A DNA stretch of 64,000 nt from Carboxylicivirga caseinilyticus (GTDB lineage: Bacteria > Bacteroidota > Bacteroidia > Bacteroidales > Marinilabiliaceae): the NCBI GenBank assembly GCA_025499705.1, contig JAFMVE010000022.1, positions 25,043 through 89,042 of the forward strand, written 5' to 3'. Under the pieces are notes generated by a model. The model searched no databases. It saw nothing but the letters and a program-made list of their open reading frames with translations, and was not told where the DNA came from. Positions within the stretch are counted from its first letter, which is position 1. The number at the start of each line of letters is the position of its first letter. Positions 51,001 through 59,219 of the stretch are shown here, piece by piece. Both the position numbers and the translations under genes were made by a program.

Positions 51001-52114
51001 GATTATTGATTGTGTAATATTCTTCGTGTAAGTTGTAGAATGAGTTTTCTGTATTAATCAGGCTAATTCCATTAGAAGTCAGAAGCCATTGAGTATTAGT
51101 ATTATCTTTAAATATTTTCCAGATTACGTTGTTGGCAATACTCTGATTTAATATCGGATTGTGGAAATATGCATCTATTTTATTAAGGTCTGAAGTTGCA
51201 ATATTTAATCCAAAATCTGTTCCAAGCCAAAGTTTATTGTTTTCGTGATGAATACATTTTATTACTTCATTACTGATGGATGTGTTGGAGCTATTGAATA
51301 ATATGTGGTGATGAGTAGTTCGGTTAAATTTTGCCAAACCTGTTTCTGTGCCAATAAGCAAGATAGAATCGTTATCAGGGACCAGTGGTTTAATGTCCAG
51401 AATAAGATTGTTTTTTAAAAAAGGTTTATACGAACCTTTAAGGTCATATGACTCAAATTTGCCTTTTTTGTAACTGTTTAATTGATCATATGTACCAATC
51501 CACATGGTACTGTCACTTGTTTCATACAAACATCGTATAGTTGAATGACTTAGTTTACTGTTAACATTGTTAAAGTATTCGTATTGGTTAATGCTTTTAT
51601 CGTAAATAATCAATCCATTAGAGGTTCCAATCCATATTCGGTTATCTTTTGATTTATACAAACTTCTGACAGATGCATTTTCTCCAATGTTAAAAGGGGT
51701 AATTTCAAATGTTTGTGTATTAATAGTGCATAATCCTTTCCAGGTGCCAATCCATAATAGATCATCATCAAGAAGAAGGCTTCTGATATTACTGTTAGGC
51801 AAAGAACCCGGTTCGATACTTTCTCTGAAGATTGAGGTTTGATATCCGTCCCATCTGCATAAACCATCATCTGTTCCTATCCATATAAAGCCTAATTTAT
51901 CTTGCTCTACGGTATTGATCATGTTTGAAGGTAGACCATCTTCCTGTCTCAGGTTTGTGAAATAAATAGATTGAATTGTACTGCTTTCCTGGGCAATTAT
52001 CCCTGTAATAATAATCTGCACAAAAAGCATTGAGATTAATTTCTCAAAGTAGATTGATGCATTATTAAGCCTGATGCGTCTCTTGATATTGAAGATTACC
52101 CTGATTGGTTTCAA
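48065..52114 (-). CDS. Hybrid two-component system regulator (HTCS) of the galactan locus
   Basis: 1349 residues in one chain: signal/anchor (about 10-42), periplasmic two-component propeller repeats (about 50-700, many WIGT motifs such as IWIGTDDGLCRWDG), a Y_Y_Y domain (about 715-785), one membrane span (about 795-815), HisKA with phospho-acceptor in ISHEFRTPLSLIMPP, an HATPase (GSGIP, GTGIGLAMAK), a receiver domain with phospho-acceptor in IVSDIMMPIMDG and an AraC output domain (about 1245-1345). The first codon taken is a TTG; an ATG at residue 29 would remove the basic N-region of the signal. It is divergent from the GH53-led locus, where such sensors bind oligosaccharides from the target glycan, here likely galacto-oligosaccharides. 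Confidence 0.94.
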   Translation of the reverse strand: MKPIRVIFNIKRRIRLNNASIYFEKLISMLFVQIIITGIIAQESSTIQSIYFTNLRQEDGLPSNMINTVEQDKLGFIWIGTDDGLCRWDGYQTSIFRESIEPGSLPNSNIRSLLLDDDLLWIGTWKGLCTINTQTFEITPFNIGENASVRSLYKSKDNRIWIGTSNGLIIYDKSINQYEYFNNVNSKLSHSTIRCLYETSDSTMWIGTYDQLNSYKKGKFESYDLKGSYKPFLKNNLILDIKPLVPDNDSILLIGTETGLAKFNRTTHHHILFNSSNTSISNEVIKCIHHENNKLWLGTDFGLNIATSDLNKIDAYFHNPILNQSIANNVIWKIFKDNTNTQWLLTSNGISLINTENSFYNLHEEYYTINNQQVGNQIRDILISKDESMYVATIHGVIENKTNQKKTYFTASSKTSHKLLLDNTYALLEDPLGRIWMGTAAGINIWSPKDESMRSVSSDKTNGLTSNYINSFAITSDKSIWVSAWEGGIFKITGEINSLENLRFVRTEKSAPDRIYSCGNDIYYLKSNQLWSVNNKNLAPFSVDAINNLINNESILCLNTINNKSLLIATNKLIIHYQPSISKIETYPINNPVINNPISIEMDKQNDIWMASINSVIKYNSLTGNIISMPLDANSPIKSFYKGCSTVSSSGVVYFGGDNGYIASNPEEDELTIMPPKAILSSLHINNELYQTTANENIQRDIPYLNELVFSYANNSLTFFFSTLNYWHPEKSYFRYRLKNFDNDWNNSLNTNFANYPNLKPGEYTLEIESFNYTGIKSKDISSFSVIILPPLWLSKPFLALYFVLMVGLTYLIFRIFVARQKFNNQLRLANLEKQHSEEILNTKQQFFTNISHEFRTPLSLIMPPIKQVIDSGLVAGKNLDMLQLAEKNSKRLLTLVNQILDFRKLETESIPLIKSDVELVAFCNEIFESFKDMASRHEIKYEFESNASQFVTSIDREKTEAILFNILANAFKHTPIEGTITVKLKIPSNLNTIEVSVCDSGSGIPEQELEKIFDHFYQADIHRKHKQGTGIGLAMAKQYALLHKGKIDVQSEVDKGSTFTYSFPAEKADGRISKHIHYSNKQVNTSTKTVKSDKLNKVLIIDDNPDILDYIEMNLNTFFQIYRASNGQSGLEMVDQINPDIIVSDIMMPIMDGIELCKKIKNNVQYQRIPVILLTAKALDNQKTEGIESGANMYITKPFDIAYLKACINNLIKTETVIYEYIRNKMIINPEPNRSSENNQNEQFIKKVMEIIAENVSNPDLTVDFISSNIGMSSTHLYRKIKAITNQSTKDVIKNYRLNMAAQMLTNNEGNITEIMYNVGFSSLSSFSKSFKVMFGCNPSEYKNQKTD

Positions 52115-52187
52115 TATTACACAGTGAAAAATGATGATTTATATAGCGTTGTAAAGATAATTAAAAATTAAGGTTTGTTGTAGAAAT

Positions 52188-52307
52188 GTATGATTTAGAC
52201 AAATAAAGGTATTAAATAAGATTACATTTTATATCGTAAGTTTAATAAATGAGAACTTAAAGTTGTAATTAATTTCAGGTAGGTATGAAATAGACAAATA
52301 ATTGTAT
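52188..52307 (+). promoter_or_regulatory. Pair of 25-bp direct repeats before the galactan locus
   Basis: GTATGATTTAGACAAATAA plus 6 more bases (52188-52212) and GTATGAAATAGACAAATAA plus 6 more (52283-52307) agree at 21 of 25 positions, 95 bp (nine helical turns) apart. They are good candidates for HTCS binding sites. Confidence 0.6.
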
Positions 52308-52339
52308 GTTTTCAATAAATGTTTAAAAATGTTAACAGC

Positions 52340-52347
52340 TAATTTTG
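52340..52347 (+). promoter_or_regulatory. Likely -7 box of the galactan locus
   Basis: TAATTTTG matches TAnnTTTG, 45 nt before the GH53 start codon. A -33 TTG is missing, which fits an activator-dependent promoter; the second direct repeat ends 32 nt upstream of it. Confidence 0.5.
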
Positions 52348-52392
52348 ATAACAATAATTAACAATGAAATAAAAAACTTAAGTCTAGTATTT

Positions 52393-53613
52393 ATGATTAA
52401 ATCCAGGTTGATCTATATCGTTTATCTATTGGTGTTTTCGTTATTGATAGGTTCGTGTAACTTAAAAACCGATAAAGCAGCTCAAACTTCTAATAGATTG
52501 ATTAATGAATTTATGAATGGTGTTGATCTATCATACGTTAATCAAGTTGAAGACCATGGCGGTATTTATAAAGAAGACGGTACTAAGGTAGATCCATATG
52601 AACTGTTTAGTAAAAAGGGAGCTAACGTTGTTAGGTTACGAATCTGGAATAATCCCGAATGGATTTATCAGGTATATGGAGAAGATACACCTTTATATAG
52701 TGGTTACAACGATGTAAAGAAGTCCATAGAAAGAGCAAAGGCAAATGGAATGGCCATTAACCTTGATTTTCATTATTCAGATATATGGGCTGATCCGCAG
52801 CATCAAAAGGTTCCTTCAGTATGGAAGAATATAACAGATCTCAATGTTCTTTGTGATTCAGTTTACAATTATACTTATTCAGTATTAGATGATCTTTTAA
52901 AAAGTAATCTTTTACCTGAGATGGTTCAGATAGGTAATGAAACCAATTGTGGTTTCATGTTGGATGAAGCTGATTCACTTTTTCCAAAGCTTTCGATATG
53001 TGATGGAAACTGGGTGGCTTTTGGGAAAGTGTTAAATGCAGGAGTTAAAGCTGTGAGGGATATTGACTTAAAAGCAGGCTCCAAAACTTTAGTTGCTTTG
53101 CATGTTGCCGATCCGAAAAATCTGGAATGGTTCTTTAAAGGAGTTATGGAAAAAGGTATGGTCAATGATTTTGATATTGCTGGTTTTTCATATTATCCAC
53201 ACTGGCATACAGAGATTTCATTTGAAGAACTCCCAAAACTTGTATCAAGACTTACAAATGAGTTAAATAAAGATTTTGTGATTCTTGAAACGGCATATCC
53301 TTATACTTTGGAGGAAGCAGATGAATATGGAAATATTTTTGGTGAGCATAGTGGTATTGAAGGTTATCCTATTTCAATAGAAGGACAGCGGGCATTTTTA
53401 ATCGATTTGGTCACAAACATGAGAACTGCTGGTGCTAAAGGAGTGATGTATTGGGAACCAGCATGGATTTCTTCTGATATGAAAGATTTATGGGGACATG
53501 GTTCGGCTTGGGACAATGCGACTTTGTTTGATCGTGAGGGAAACTCATTGGCTTCAATTGACTATCTGTCTTTTGATTATGCTTCAACAACGGATGACTT
53601 AAAGACGAAATAA
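52393..53613 (+). CDS. GH53 endo-beta-1,4-galactanase, lipoprotein
   Basis: 406 residues from the ATG at 52393; the frame also allows a TTG start upstream but the lipoprotein signal MIKSRLIYIVYLLVFSLLIGSC fits here. Cuts beta-1,4-galactan inside the chain. The GH53 signatures are GVDLSYVNQVEDHGG, NVVRLRIWNNPEW, NLDFHYSDIWADPQHQ, the acid/base Glu in QIGNETNCGF and the nucleophile Glu in VILETAYPYT. As a surface lipoprotein it should produce oligosaccharides for the SusCD pair. It leads the locus, 2 nt before GH2. Confidence 0.95.
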   Translation: MIKSRLIYIVYLLVFSLLIGSCNLKTDKAAQTSNRLINEFMNGVDLSYVNQVEDHGGIYKEDGTKVDPYELFSKKGANVVRLRIWNNPEWIYQVYGEDTPLYSGYNDVKKSIERAKANGMAINLDFHYSDIWADPQHQKVPSVWKNITDLNVLCDSVYNYTYSVLDDLLKSNLLPEMVQIGNETNCGFMLDEADSLFPKLSICDGNWVAFGKVLNAGVKAVRDIDLKAGSKTLVALHVADPKNLEWFFKGVMEKGMVNDFDIAGFSYYPHWHTEISFEELPKLVSRLTNELNKDFVILETAYPYTLEEADEYGNIFGEHSGIEGYPISIEGQRAFLIDLVTNMRTAGAKGVMYWEPAWISSDMKDLWGHGSAWDNATLFDREGNSLASIDYLSFDYASTTDDLKTK

Positions 53614-53615
53614 GG

Positions 53616-55997
53616 ATGAAGATATTTAAAAGTAAGTTGGTTTTGGCTTCTTTAATGGTGTTACAACTTATTTCGTGCGATAAGTCAGGTAAGGAAGAAA
53701 TTACTATAGGAAAAAATCTTTTTAATAAGAACTGGCTTTTTGTTAAAGATGTTGATTCTTCTGTTGAGGATTTATTTAATAACAAAAATAAAGCAATTAA
53801 GTGGGAAGAGGTTACTATACCACATACTGCCAGCATAGAACCGTTAATAATTAAAGGTGATCAGTGGCAAGGTGAATGTTTCTACATGAAAAATTTTAAT
53901 GTCAGTAAAAAGTTAGCAGGATCACATGTTGGGCTTTACTTTGAGGGAGCTATGCAAGTGGCTGAAGTATACCTTAATGGTGAGTTGATTGGGGCAAATG
54001 AAGGTGGTTATCTTCCTTTTTATATTGACCTGTCTGAAAGAATACAATTTGGAGAGAATAATTGCCTTTTAATTAAGTTAAATAATGAAGATAATCTAAA
54101 TGTACCTCCTGGAAAAGCATTGAATGTTTTAGATTTTAATATTTACAGTGGAATCTATCGTAATGTTTGGTTGTTGGTTAAAGACCCGGTGCATATTTCT
54201 AATCCGGTTGAAGTTGATCATCTTGCAGGTGGTGGTGTTTTTGTTAGTTGTACTAATGTATCGGAACAATCGGCTGATGTAAATGTGAAGGTTGATGTTA
54301 GCAATGATCTGGATTTAAAGAAGAAGATCCATATCACAGCTGAACTTTTGCATGAAGAAATTTCAATTGTTAAAGCCACTTCTGATAATGTTCAACTTGA
54401 TGCTTTGTCATCAGGTAGTCTGGATTTGTCTCTTAAAGTGGATAATCCCAGATTATGGTCGGTTGATAAGCCTCATTTATATACTCTATCAGTTAAACTT
54501 TTTGCAGATGGAAATGAAACAGATGCTGAGTCCATCAAAGTTGGTATTCGTACCATTGAAATAGCTTCAGAAGATGGTTTTAAAATCAATGGAAAGTCAT
54601 TAAAGTTAAGAGGAACCAACAGACATCAGGAATACCCTTATGTTGGATACGCCATATCTGATAATGCCAATTACAGGGATGCAAGAAAAATAAAGGAAGC
54701 AGGATTTAATATGGTTCGTTTATCACACTATCCGCAGAGTCAATCTTTTTTAAATGCATGTGATGAATTGGGAATCTTGGTAATGGATGCTATTCCGGGT
54801 TGGCAATTTTTTGGAGGTGATGTTTTTCAAAAAAATGCCTATAAAGATATTCGTAAAATGGTGAGGGTTGATCGTAATCATCCATCAGTAATACTTTGGG
54901 AGGCATCATTGAACGAATCACAGATGACGACTGAATTTATGGAAAGGGCTCATGCAATAGTTCATGAAGAATATCCAGGAAAAGATGTATACACCTGTGG
55001 CTGGATCAATGGAGCATATGATGTTTTTATACCGGCACGTCAACATGCCAAGCCACCATATTATTGGAATCAATGTAATAATACTAAACCTTTATTTATT
55101 GCTGAATATGGCGACTGGGAGTATTATGCTCAGAATGCAGGGTTTAATCAAAAGGCATTTGAGAATTTATCTGACGAAGAACGAAACTCACGCCAGCTAA
55201 GAGGTGACGGACAAAAAAGACTTGCCCAGCAGGCATTAAATTATCAGGAAGCACATAATAGTAATCTGCAGGGTGAGGCAATAGGTGATGCGAATTGGTT
55301 AATGTTTGATTATAACCGTGGTTATGCCCCAGACATAGAAGCTTCAGGTATAATGGATATATTCCGATTGCCAAAGTTTGCCTACTATTTTTACAAGAGC
55401 CAAAACGATGTTGATTTAGATAATGAATTTTATCAACCTGTTGTTGCCATCGCCAATTATTATAATGATCCGTCTTTTTTAGAGGTTAAAGTATTCAGTA
55501 ATTGTGACGAAGTTGAATTATTGGTAAATGATATTACCTATTCTAAACAAAAACCTGATCAGGATGTGAATTCAACTCATCTGAATCATCCTCCTTTTAC
55601 CTTTCATCTTTCGTCATTTATACCTGGCAAAATAGAAGCGATTGGTTATTTAAATGGAAAAGTTGTTACCAGAGATCTAAAACTAACACCTGAACAAGCT
55701 TATGGAATTAAACTTTGGATTGATGAAAGTGGAAAAGCCCTACAGAGCGGTTGTAATGACTTGGTTTTTGCTTATGCTTCCATAGTTGATACAAATGGTA
55801 CAATTCTTCCTTTAGCCGAAAATACTATTCGTTTTTCTATTAAAGGTGATGGTGAGATTATAGGTATGAATCCTGTAAATGCCGAAGCCGGAATTGCTAC
55901 TGTTTTGTTAAAAGCCGGTGAAACGTCCGGTCACCTTCAAATACAGGCTTCATCTCCTGGATTAAAGAATGATGAGCTTGTTGTTGATGTTCAATAA
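53616..55997 (+). CDS. GH2 beta-galactosidase, lipoprotein
   Basis: 793 residues. A lipoprotein signal ends at LISC. Domain order is that of GH2: N-terminal sugar-binding jellyroll (about 30-185), immunoglobulin-like (about 190-300), TIM barrel (about 305-600) and C-terminal beta domains. The catalytic acid/base is the Glu in ILWEASLNES; the nucleophile is the Glu in LFIAEYGDWEYY. Substrate loops GTNRHQEYPYVG and VRLSHYPQS are clear. In this locus it should release galactose from galactan oligosaccharides in the periplasm, though the family also contains other beta-glycosidases. Confidence 0.92.
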   Translation: MKIFKSKLVLASLMVLQLISCDKSGKEEITIGKNLFNKNWLFVKDVDSSVEDLFNNKNKAIKWEEVTIPHTASIEPLIIKGDQWQGECFYMKNFNVSKKLAGSHVGLYFEGAMQVAEVYLNGELIGANEGGYLPFYIDLSERIQFGENNCLLIKLNNEDNLNVPPGKALNVLDFNIYSGIYRNVWLLVKDPVHISNPVEVDHLAGGGVFVSCTNVSEQSADVNVKVDVSNDLDLKKKIHITAELLHEEISIVKATSDNVQLDALSSGSLDLSLKVDNPRLWSVDKPHLYTLSVKLFADGNETDAESIKVGIRTIEIASEDGFKINGKSLKLRGTNRHQEYPYVGYAISDNANYRDARKIKEAGFNMVRLSHYPQSQSFLNACDELGILVMDAIPGWQFFGGDVFQKNAYKDIRKMVRVDRNHPSVILWEASLNESQMTTEFMERAHAIVHEEYPGKDVYTCGWINGAYDVFIPARQHAKPPYYWNQCNNTKPLFIAEYGDWEYYAQNAGFNQKAFENLSDEERNSRQLRGDGQKRLAQQALNYQEAHNSNLQGEAIGDANWLMFDYNRGYAPDIEASGIMDIFRLPKFAYYFYKSQNDVDLDNEFYQPVVAIANYYNDPSFLEVKVFSNCDEVELLVNDITYSKQKPDQDVNSTHLNHPPFTFHLSSFIPGKIEAIGYLNGKVVTRDLKLTPEQAYGIKLWIDESGKALQSGCNDLVFAYASIVDTNGTILPLAENTIRFSIKGDGEIIGMNPVNAEAGIATVLLKAGETSGHLQIQASSPGLKNDELVVDVQ

Positions 55998-56042
55998 TAC
56001 AATACAATTATAATTTACACTAAAAACTTAAAATCAGCTACT

Positions 56043-56081
56043 ATGAAAAACAAACATCTGCTTATGAGTTTCAGAACTTGA
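56043..56081 (+). pseudogene. Short open frame upstream of susC, possible leader or signal-peptide relic
   Basis: ATG at 56043 begins MKNKHLLMSFRT followed directly by TGA. These 12 residues resemble the start of many SusC signal peptides. It could be a remnant of an old receptor start or a translated leader peptide. Confidence 0.35.
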
Positions 56082-56129
56082 TAACTCAGAATACGGTTTT
56101 CCAAAAATCGTTTAATCTATCAATTAGTT

Positions 56130-56187
56130 ACAACACTTATAAAATTATTGATTTATCGGGTATATAGCCAATGAATAAAAGTGTTGT
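56130..56187. repeat. Inverted repeat in the susC leader
   Basis: ACAACACTT (56130-56138) and AAGTGTTGT (56179-56187) are perfect 9-bp reverse complements with 40 nt between, ending 44 nt before the susC start. No T tract follows, so an RNA leader structure or regulator site is possible. Confidence 0.5.
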
Positions 56188-56231
56188 GACAGAAATTACA
56201 AGAATGACTAATTAAATTTTAAGTAAAAAAT

Positions 56232-59171
56232 ATGAATAGTTTATTAAAGCGTTTGACTTCTGCTATTCTACTATTGAGTTTCGGAATAACTCTATGGGCT
56301 CAGCAAACCCAGGTTAGTGGAACAGTAACAGATGCAAAAACAAATGAACCTATTCCGGGTGTAACTGTATATGTGAAGGGTACACAACGGGGTAGTATAA
56401 CCTTACCTGATGGTTCTTATGCCATAATGGTTAATTCGGGTGAAGTATTGGTTTTCTCCTTTATTGGTTATCAGCAGCAAGAAGTTGCGATTGGGCCTGA
56501 TGCTAATTACAATATCTTTCTTCAACAGGATTATATCAATGTTGATGAGGTGATTGTAGTTGGATATGGTGAAACCAAGAAAGGTGATTTAACAGGAGCT
56601 GTTTCCAATGTTTCTTCCAAAGATTTTAATCCAGGGGTGGTGACTTCACCTGCTCAGTTAATTAACGGAAAGGTATCTGGTGTTCAAATTGTTTCCGGAA
56701 GTGGTTCTCCAACATCCGGCAGCTCGTTTCGTATCAGGGGAGGAGCTTCTTTAAATGCCAGTAACGATCCTTTAATTGTTTTAGACGGTGTACCTCTTGA
56801 AGCCGGTGGTATCAGTGGTAACAGTAATAATTTTTTAAGTCTGATCAACCCGAATGATATCGAGAGCATGACAGTCTTAAAAGATGCATCATCAACGGCT
56901 ATTTATGGTTCGCGTGCTTCAAACGGCGTGATTATCATCACGACTAAAAAAGGTTCTAAAGATAAATTCAGAGTTAATGTAAACTCAACCAACTTGCTTC
57001 AGGTTAGAACAAAATTACCGGAAATGCTTTCGGAGAGTGATTTTCGAGCTGTGGTTGAATCACAGGGAAGTGAGGCTCAAAAAGCACTGTTAGGAACAAG
57101 TAGTACTAACTGGAATGATGAAATTTTTAAGTTGGCTTTTGGAACAGATAATAATTTTAGTGTGTCTGGAACATTATGGGATATGCCGGTTCGTTTCTCA
57201 GGAGGTTATTACAATCAGGACGGTATCCTGGATACAGATAATGCTCAAAGACTGACAGGTAGTTTAAATATTTCTCCAACATTTCTTGAGGATCATTTGA
57301 AATTTAATGTAGGGGTAAAAGGAGCAACCAACCAAAATACTTTTGCTAATACAGGTGCCATTTGGGGTGGTTCAACAATGAATCCTACCTTACCTGTCTA
57401 TTCCGGTTTATCCGGATATGGAGGATATATCGAGGCGATTGATGGGGATGGACTGCCTGTTACCGGAGCTGTTCTTAACCCTGTTGGACTGCTAAATCAG
57501 TATTCATCTACCAGTACGGTGAACAGGGTAATTAGTAATCTGGATATGGATTATCAATTTCATTTTTTACCTGATCTACGTTTTCATGCCACCTTGGGCT
57601 ATGATTATGCTCAGGGGGAAGGAACCATTCAAGTACCTGTTGAAGCTGCCCAGTATTATTTAACAGGTGGTAGAAACTACACTTACGGACCTCAGAAAAA
57701 TGAAAACCGTTTGTTAACAACCTACCTGAATTATAAAAAAGATTTGGCTGAGATAAATAGCAATGTGGATGTTACTTTAGGATACGATTATCAATTTTGG
57801 AAAAGTACAACTCCAACCTATAACGAGGTAAATGTTGCTGGTGAGGTTCAAAGTTCAATTGCACCATACGATCAGCGACATGCATTACTATCCTATTATG
57901 GTAGATTGAATTACAGCTTCAAATCGAAGTATATGATAACAGCAACCGTTCGGCAGGATGGTACTTCGCGATTTAGTGAAGATAATCGCTGGGGTACATT
58001 TCCTTCAGTGGCACTCGCCTGGAGACTTTCGGAAGAAGGATTTTTATCTGGTATTGATGCACTATCGAATTTGAAGTTACGTGCAAGTTATGGTGTAACT
58101 GGGCAGCAGGAAGGCATTGGTAATTATAACTATCTGCCTGTTTATACTATCAGTCAGGATGGAGCTCAATATATTTTTGGTAACTCAATTATTAATACAT
58201 GGAGGCCTGAAGCCTATGTTTCCAACCTTAAATGGGAAACAACCAAATCGTTTAACTATGGTATCGATTTTGGATTTATCAATAATCGTTTATCAGGTTC
58301 TGTTGAGTACTACACCAGAGTTACGGAGGATTTATTGGCTACAGTGCCATCTCCGGCCGGTACTAACTTTGATAAGCAGATACTTACCAATGTGGGTAAT
58401 GTCGATAGTGAAGGTGTTGAGTTGACGATCAATGCTACCCCGATTGATAATCAGGACTGGACATGGAATTTTAGTTTTAATGCAACCTGGCAACAGCAAA
58501 CCATTAAAAATCTGTCTTTAAATCCTGAAGCAGGTGTGAATCATACACCTGTTGGCCCAACAATCGATAGCTATTATTTTCAGACTTTTACTGAAGGATA
58601 TTCTCCTTACATGTTTTATGTGTATCATCAGTTGTACGATGAATCAGGTAAACCTATTGAAGGCGCATATGCCGATTTGAATGATGATGGTGAGATTAAT
58701 TCGGATGATTTGTATCATTATCACAATCCTATGCCTGACTATATATTGGGCTTTAGTACTTCGGTACGTTACAAAAACTGGAGCTTAAACACAAGTATTC
58801 GTTCTTACCTGAATAACTATGTGTATAATGGAATGTCGATGAATACTGGTGCATTCGGAACCATGTCGTATAATGCGTTTCAACTGAATAACCTGCATCA
58901 GAGTTATCTTGAAACCGGATTTCAGAGCCGTCAGTATCTGTCGGATTATTATATTGAGAATGCTTCATTCCTTAGAATGGATAATCTTTCACTAAACTAT
59001 AATTTCGGAAGAGTATACGATTTGTTTAATCTGAATCTGACAGCTTTAGTTCAGAATGTTTTCACAATTACCAATTATTCAGGTGTTGATCCCGAAATAT
59101 CAAATGGAGTAGATGTGTCATTCTATCCTCGCCCTCGCATTTTCTCATTAAGTATCGGAGTTGATTTTTAA
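56232..59171 (+). CDS. SusC-type TonB-dependent oligosaccharide transporter
   Basis: 979 residues. Signal peptide (1-24, LWAQ), an N-terminal carboxypeptidase-like domain (about 26-105: VSGTVTDAKTNEPIPGVTVYVKGT), a TonB-box-like region (DEVIVVGYGETKKGDLTGAV, about 111-130), plug domain (about 130-240: NPLIVLDGVPL-type sequence NDPLIVLDGVPLEAGG, IYGSRASNGVIIITTKKG) and a 22-strand beta barrel to the C-terminal aromatic residue. It imports galactan oligosaccharides across the outer membrane together with the SusD partner 48 nt downstream. Confidence 0.96.
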   Translation: MNSLLKRLTSAILLLSFGITLWAQQTQVSGTVTDAKTNEPIPGVTVYVKGTQRGSITLPDGSYAIMVNSGEVLVFSFIGYQQQEVAIGPDANYNIFLQQDYINVDEVIVVGYGETKKGDLTGAVSNVSSKDFNPGVVTSPAQLINGKVSGVQIVSGSGSPTSGSSFRIRGGASLNASNDPLIVLDGVPLEAGGISGNSNNFLSLINPNDIESMTVLKDASSTAIYGSRASNGVIIITTKKGSKDKFRVNVNSTNLLQVRTKLPEMLSESDFRAVVESQGSEAQKALLGTSSTNWNDEIFKLAFGTDNNFSVSGTLWDMPVRFSGGYYNQDGILDTDNAQRLTGSLNISPTFLEDHLKFNVGVKGATNQNTFANTGAIWGGSTMNPTLPVYSGLSGYGGYIEAIDGDGLPVTGAVLNPVGLLNQYSSTSTVNRVISNLDMDYQFHFLPDLRFHATLGYDYAQGEGTIQVPVEAAQYYLTGGRNYTYGPQKNENRLLTTYLNYKKDLAEINSNVDVTLGYDYQFWKSTTPTYNEVNVAGEVQSSIAPYDQRHALLSYYGRLNYSFKSKYMITATVRQDGTSRFSEDNRWGTFPSVALAWRLSEEGFLSGIDALSNLKLRASYGVTGQQEGIGNYNYLPVYTISQDGAQYIFGNSIINTWRPEAYVSNLKWETTKSFNYGIDFGFINNRLSGSVEYYTRVTEDLLATVPSPAGTNFDKQILTNVGNVDSEGVELTINATPIDNQDWTWNFSFNATWQQQTIKNLSLNPEAGVNHTPVGPTIDSYYFQTFTEGYSPYMFYVYHQLYDESGKPIEGAYADLNDDGEINSDDLYHYHNPMPDYILGFSTSVRYKNWSLNTSIRSYLNNYVYNGMSMNTGAFGTMSYNAFQLNNLHQSYLETGFQSRQYLSDYYIENASFLRMDNLSLNYNFGRVYDLFNLNLTALVQNVFTITNYSGVDPEISNGVDVSFYPRPRIFSLSIGVDF

Positions 59172-59219
59172 TGAATAATTGAGATGAATATTTTGAATAT
59201 TGACACAAACAGAACGAAA

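Noticed and set aside
53435..53836. 133-codon minus-strand frame across the GH53-GH2 junction
   Set aside because: Antisense to two clear enzymes and without recognisable features.
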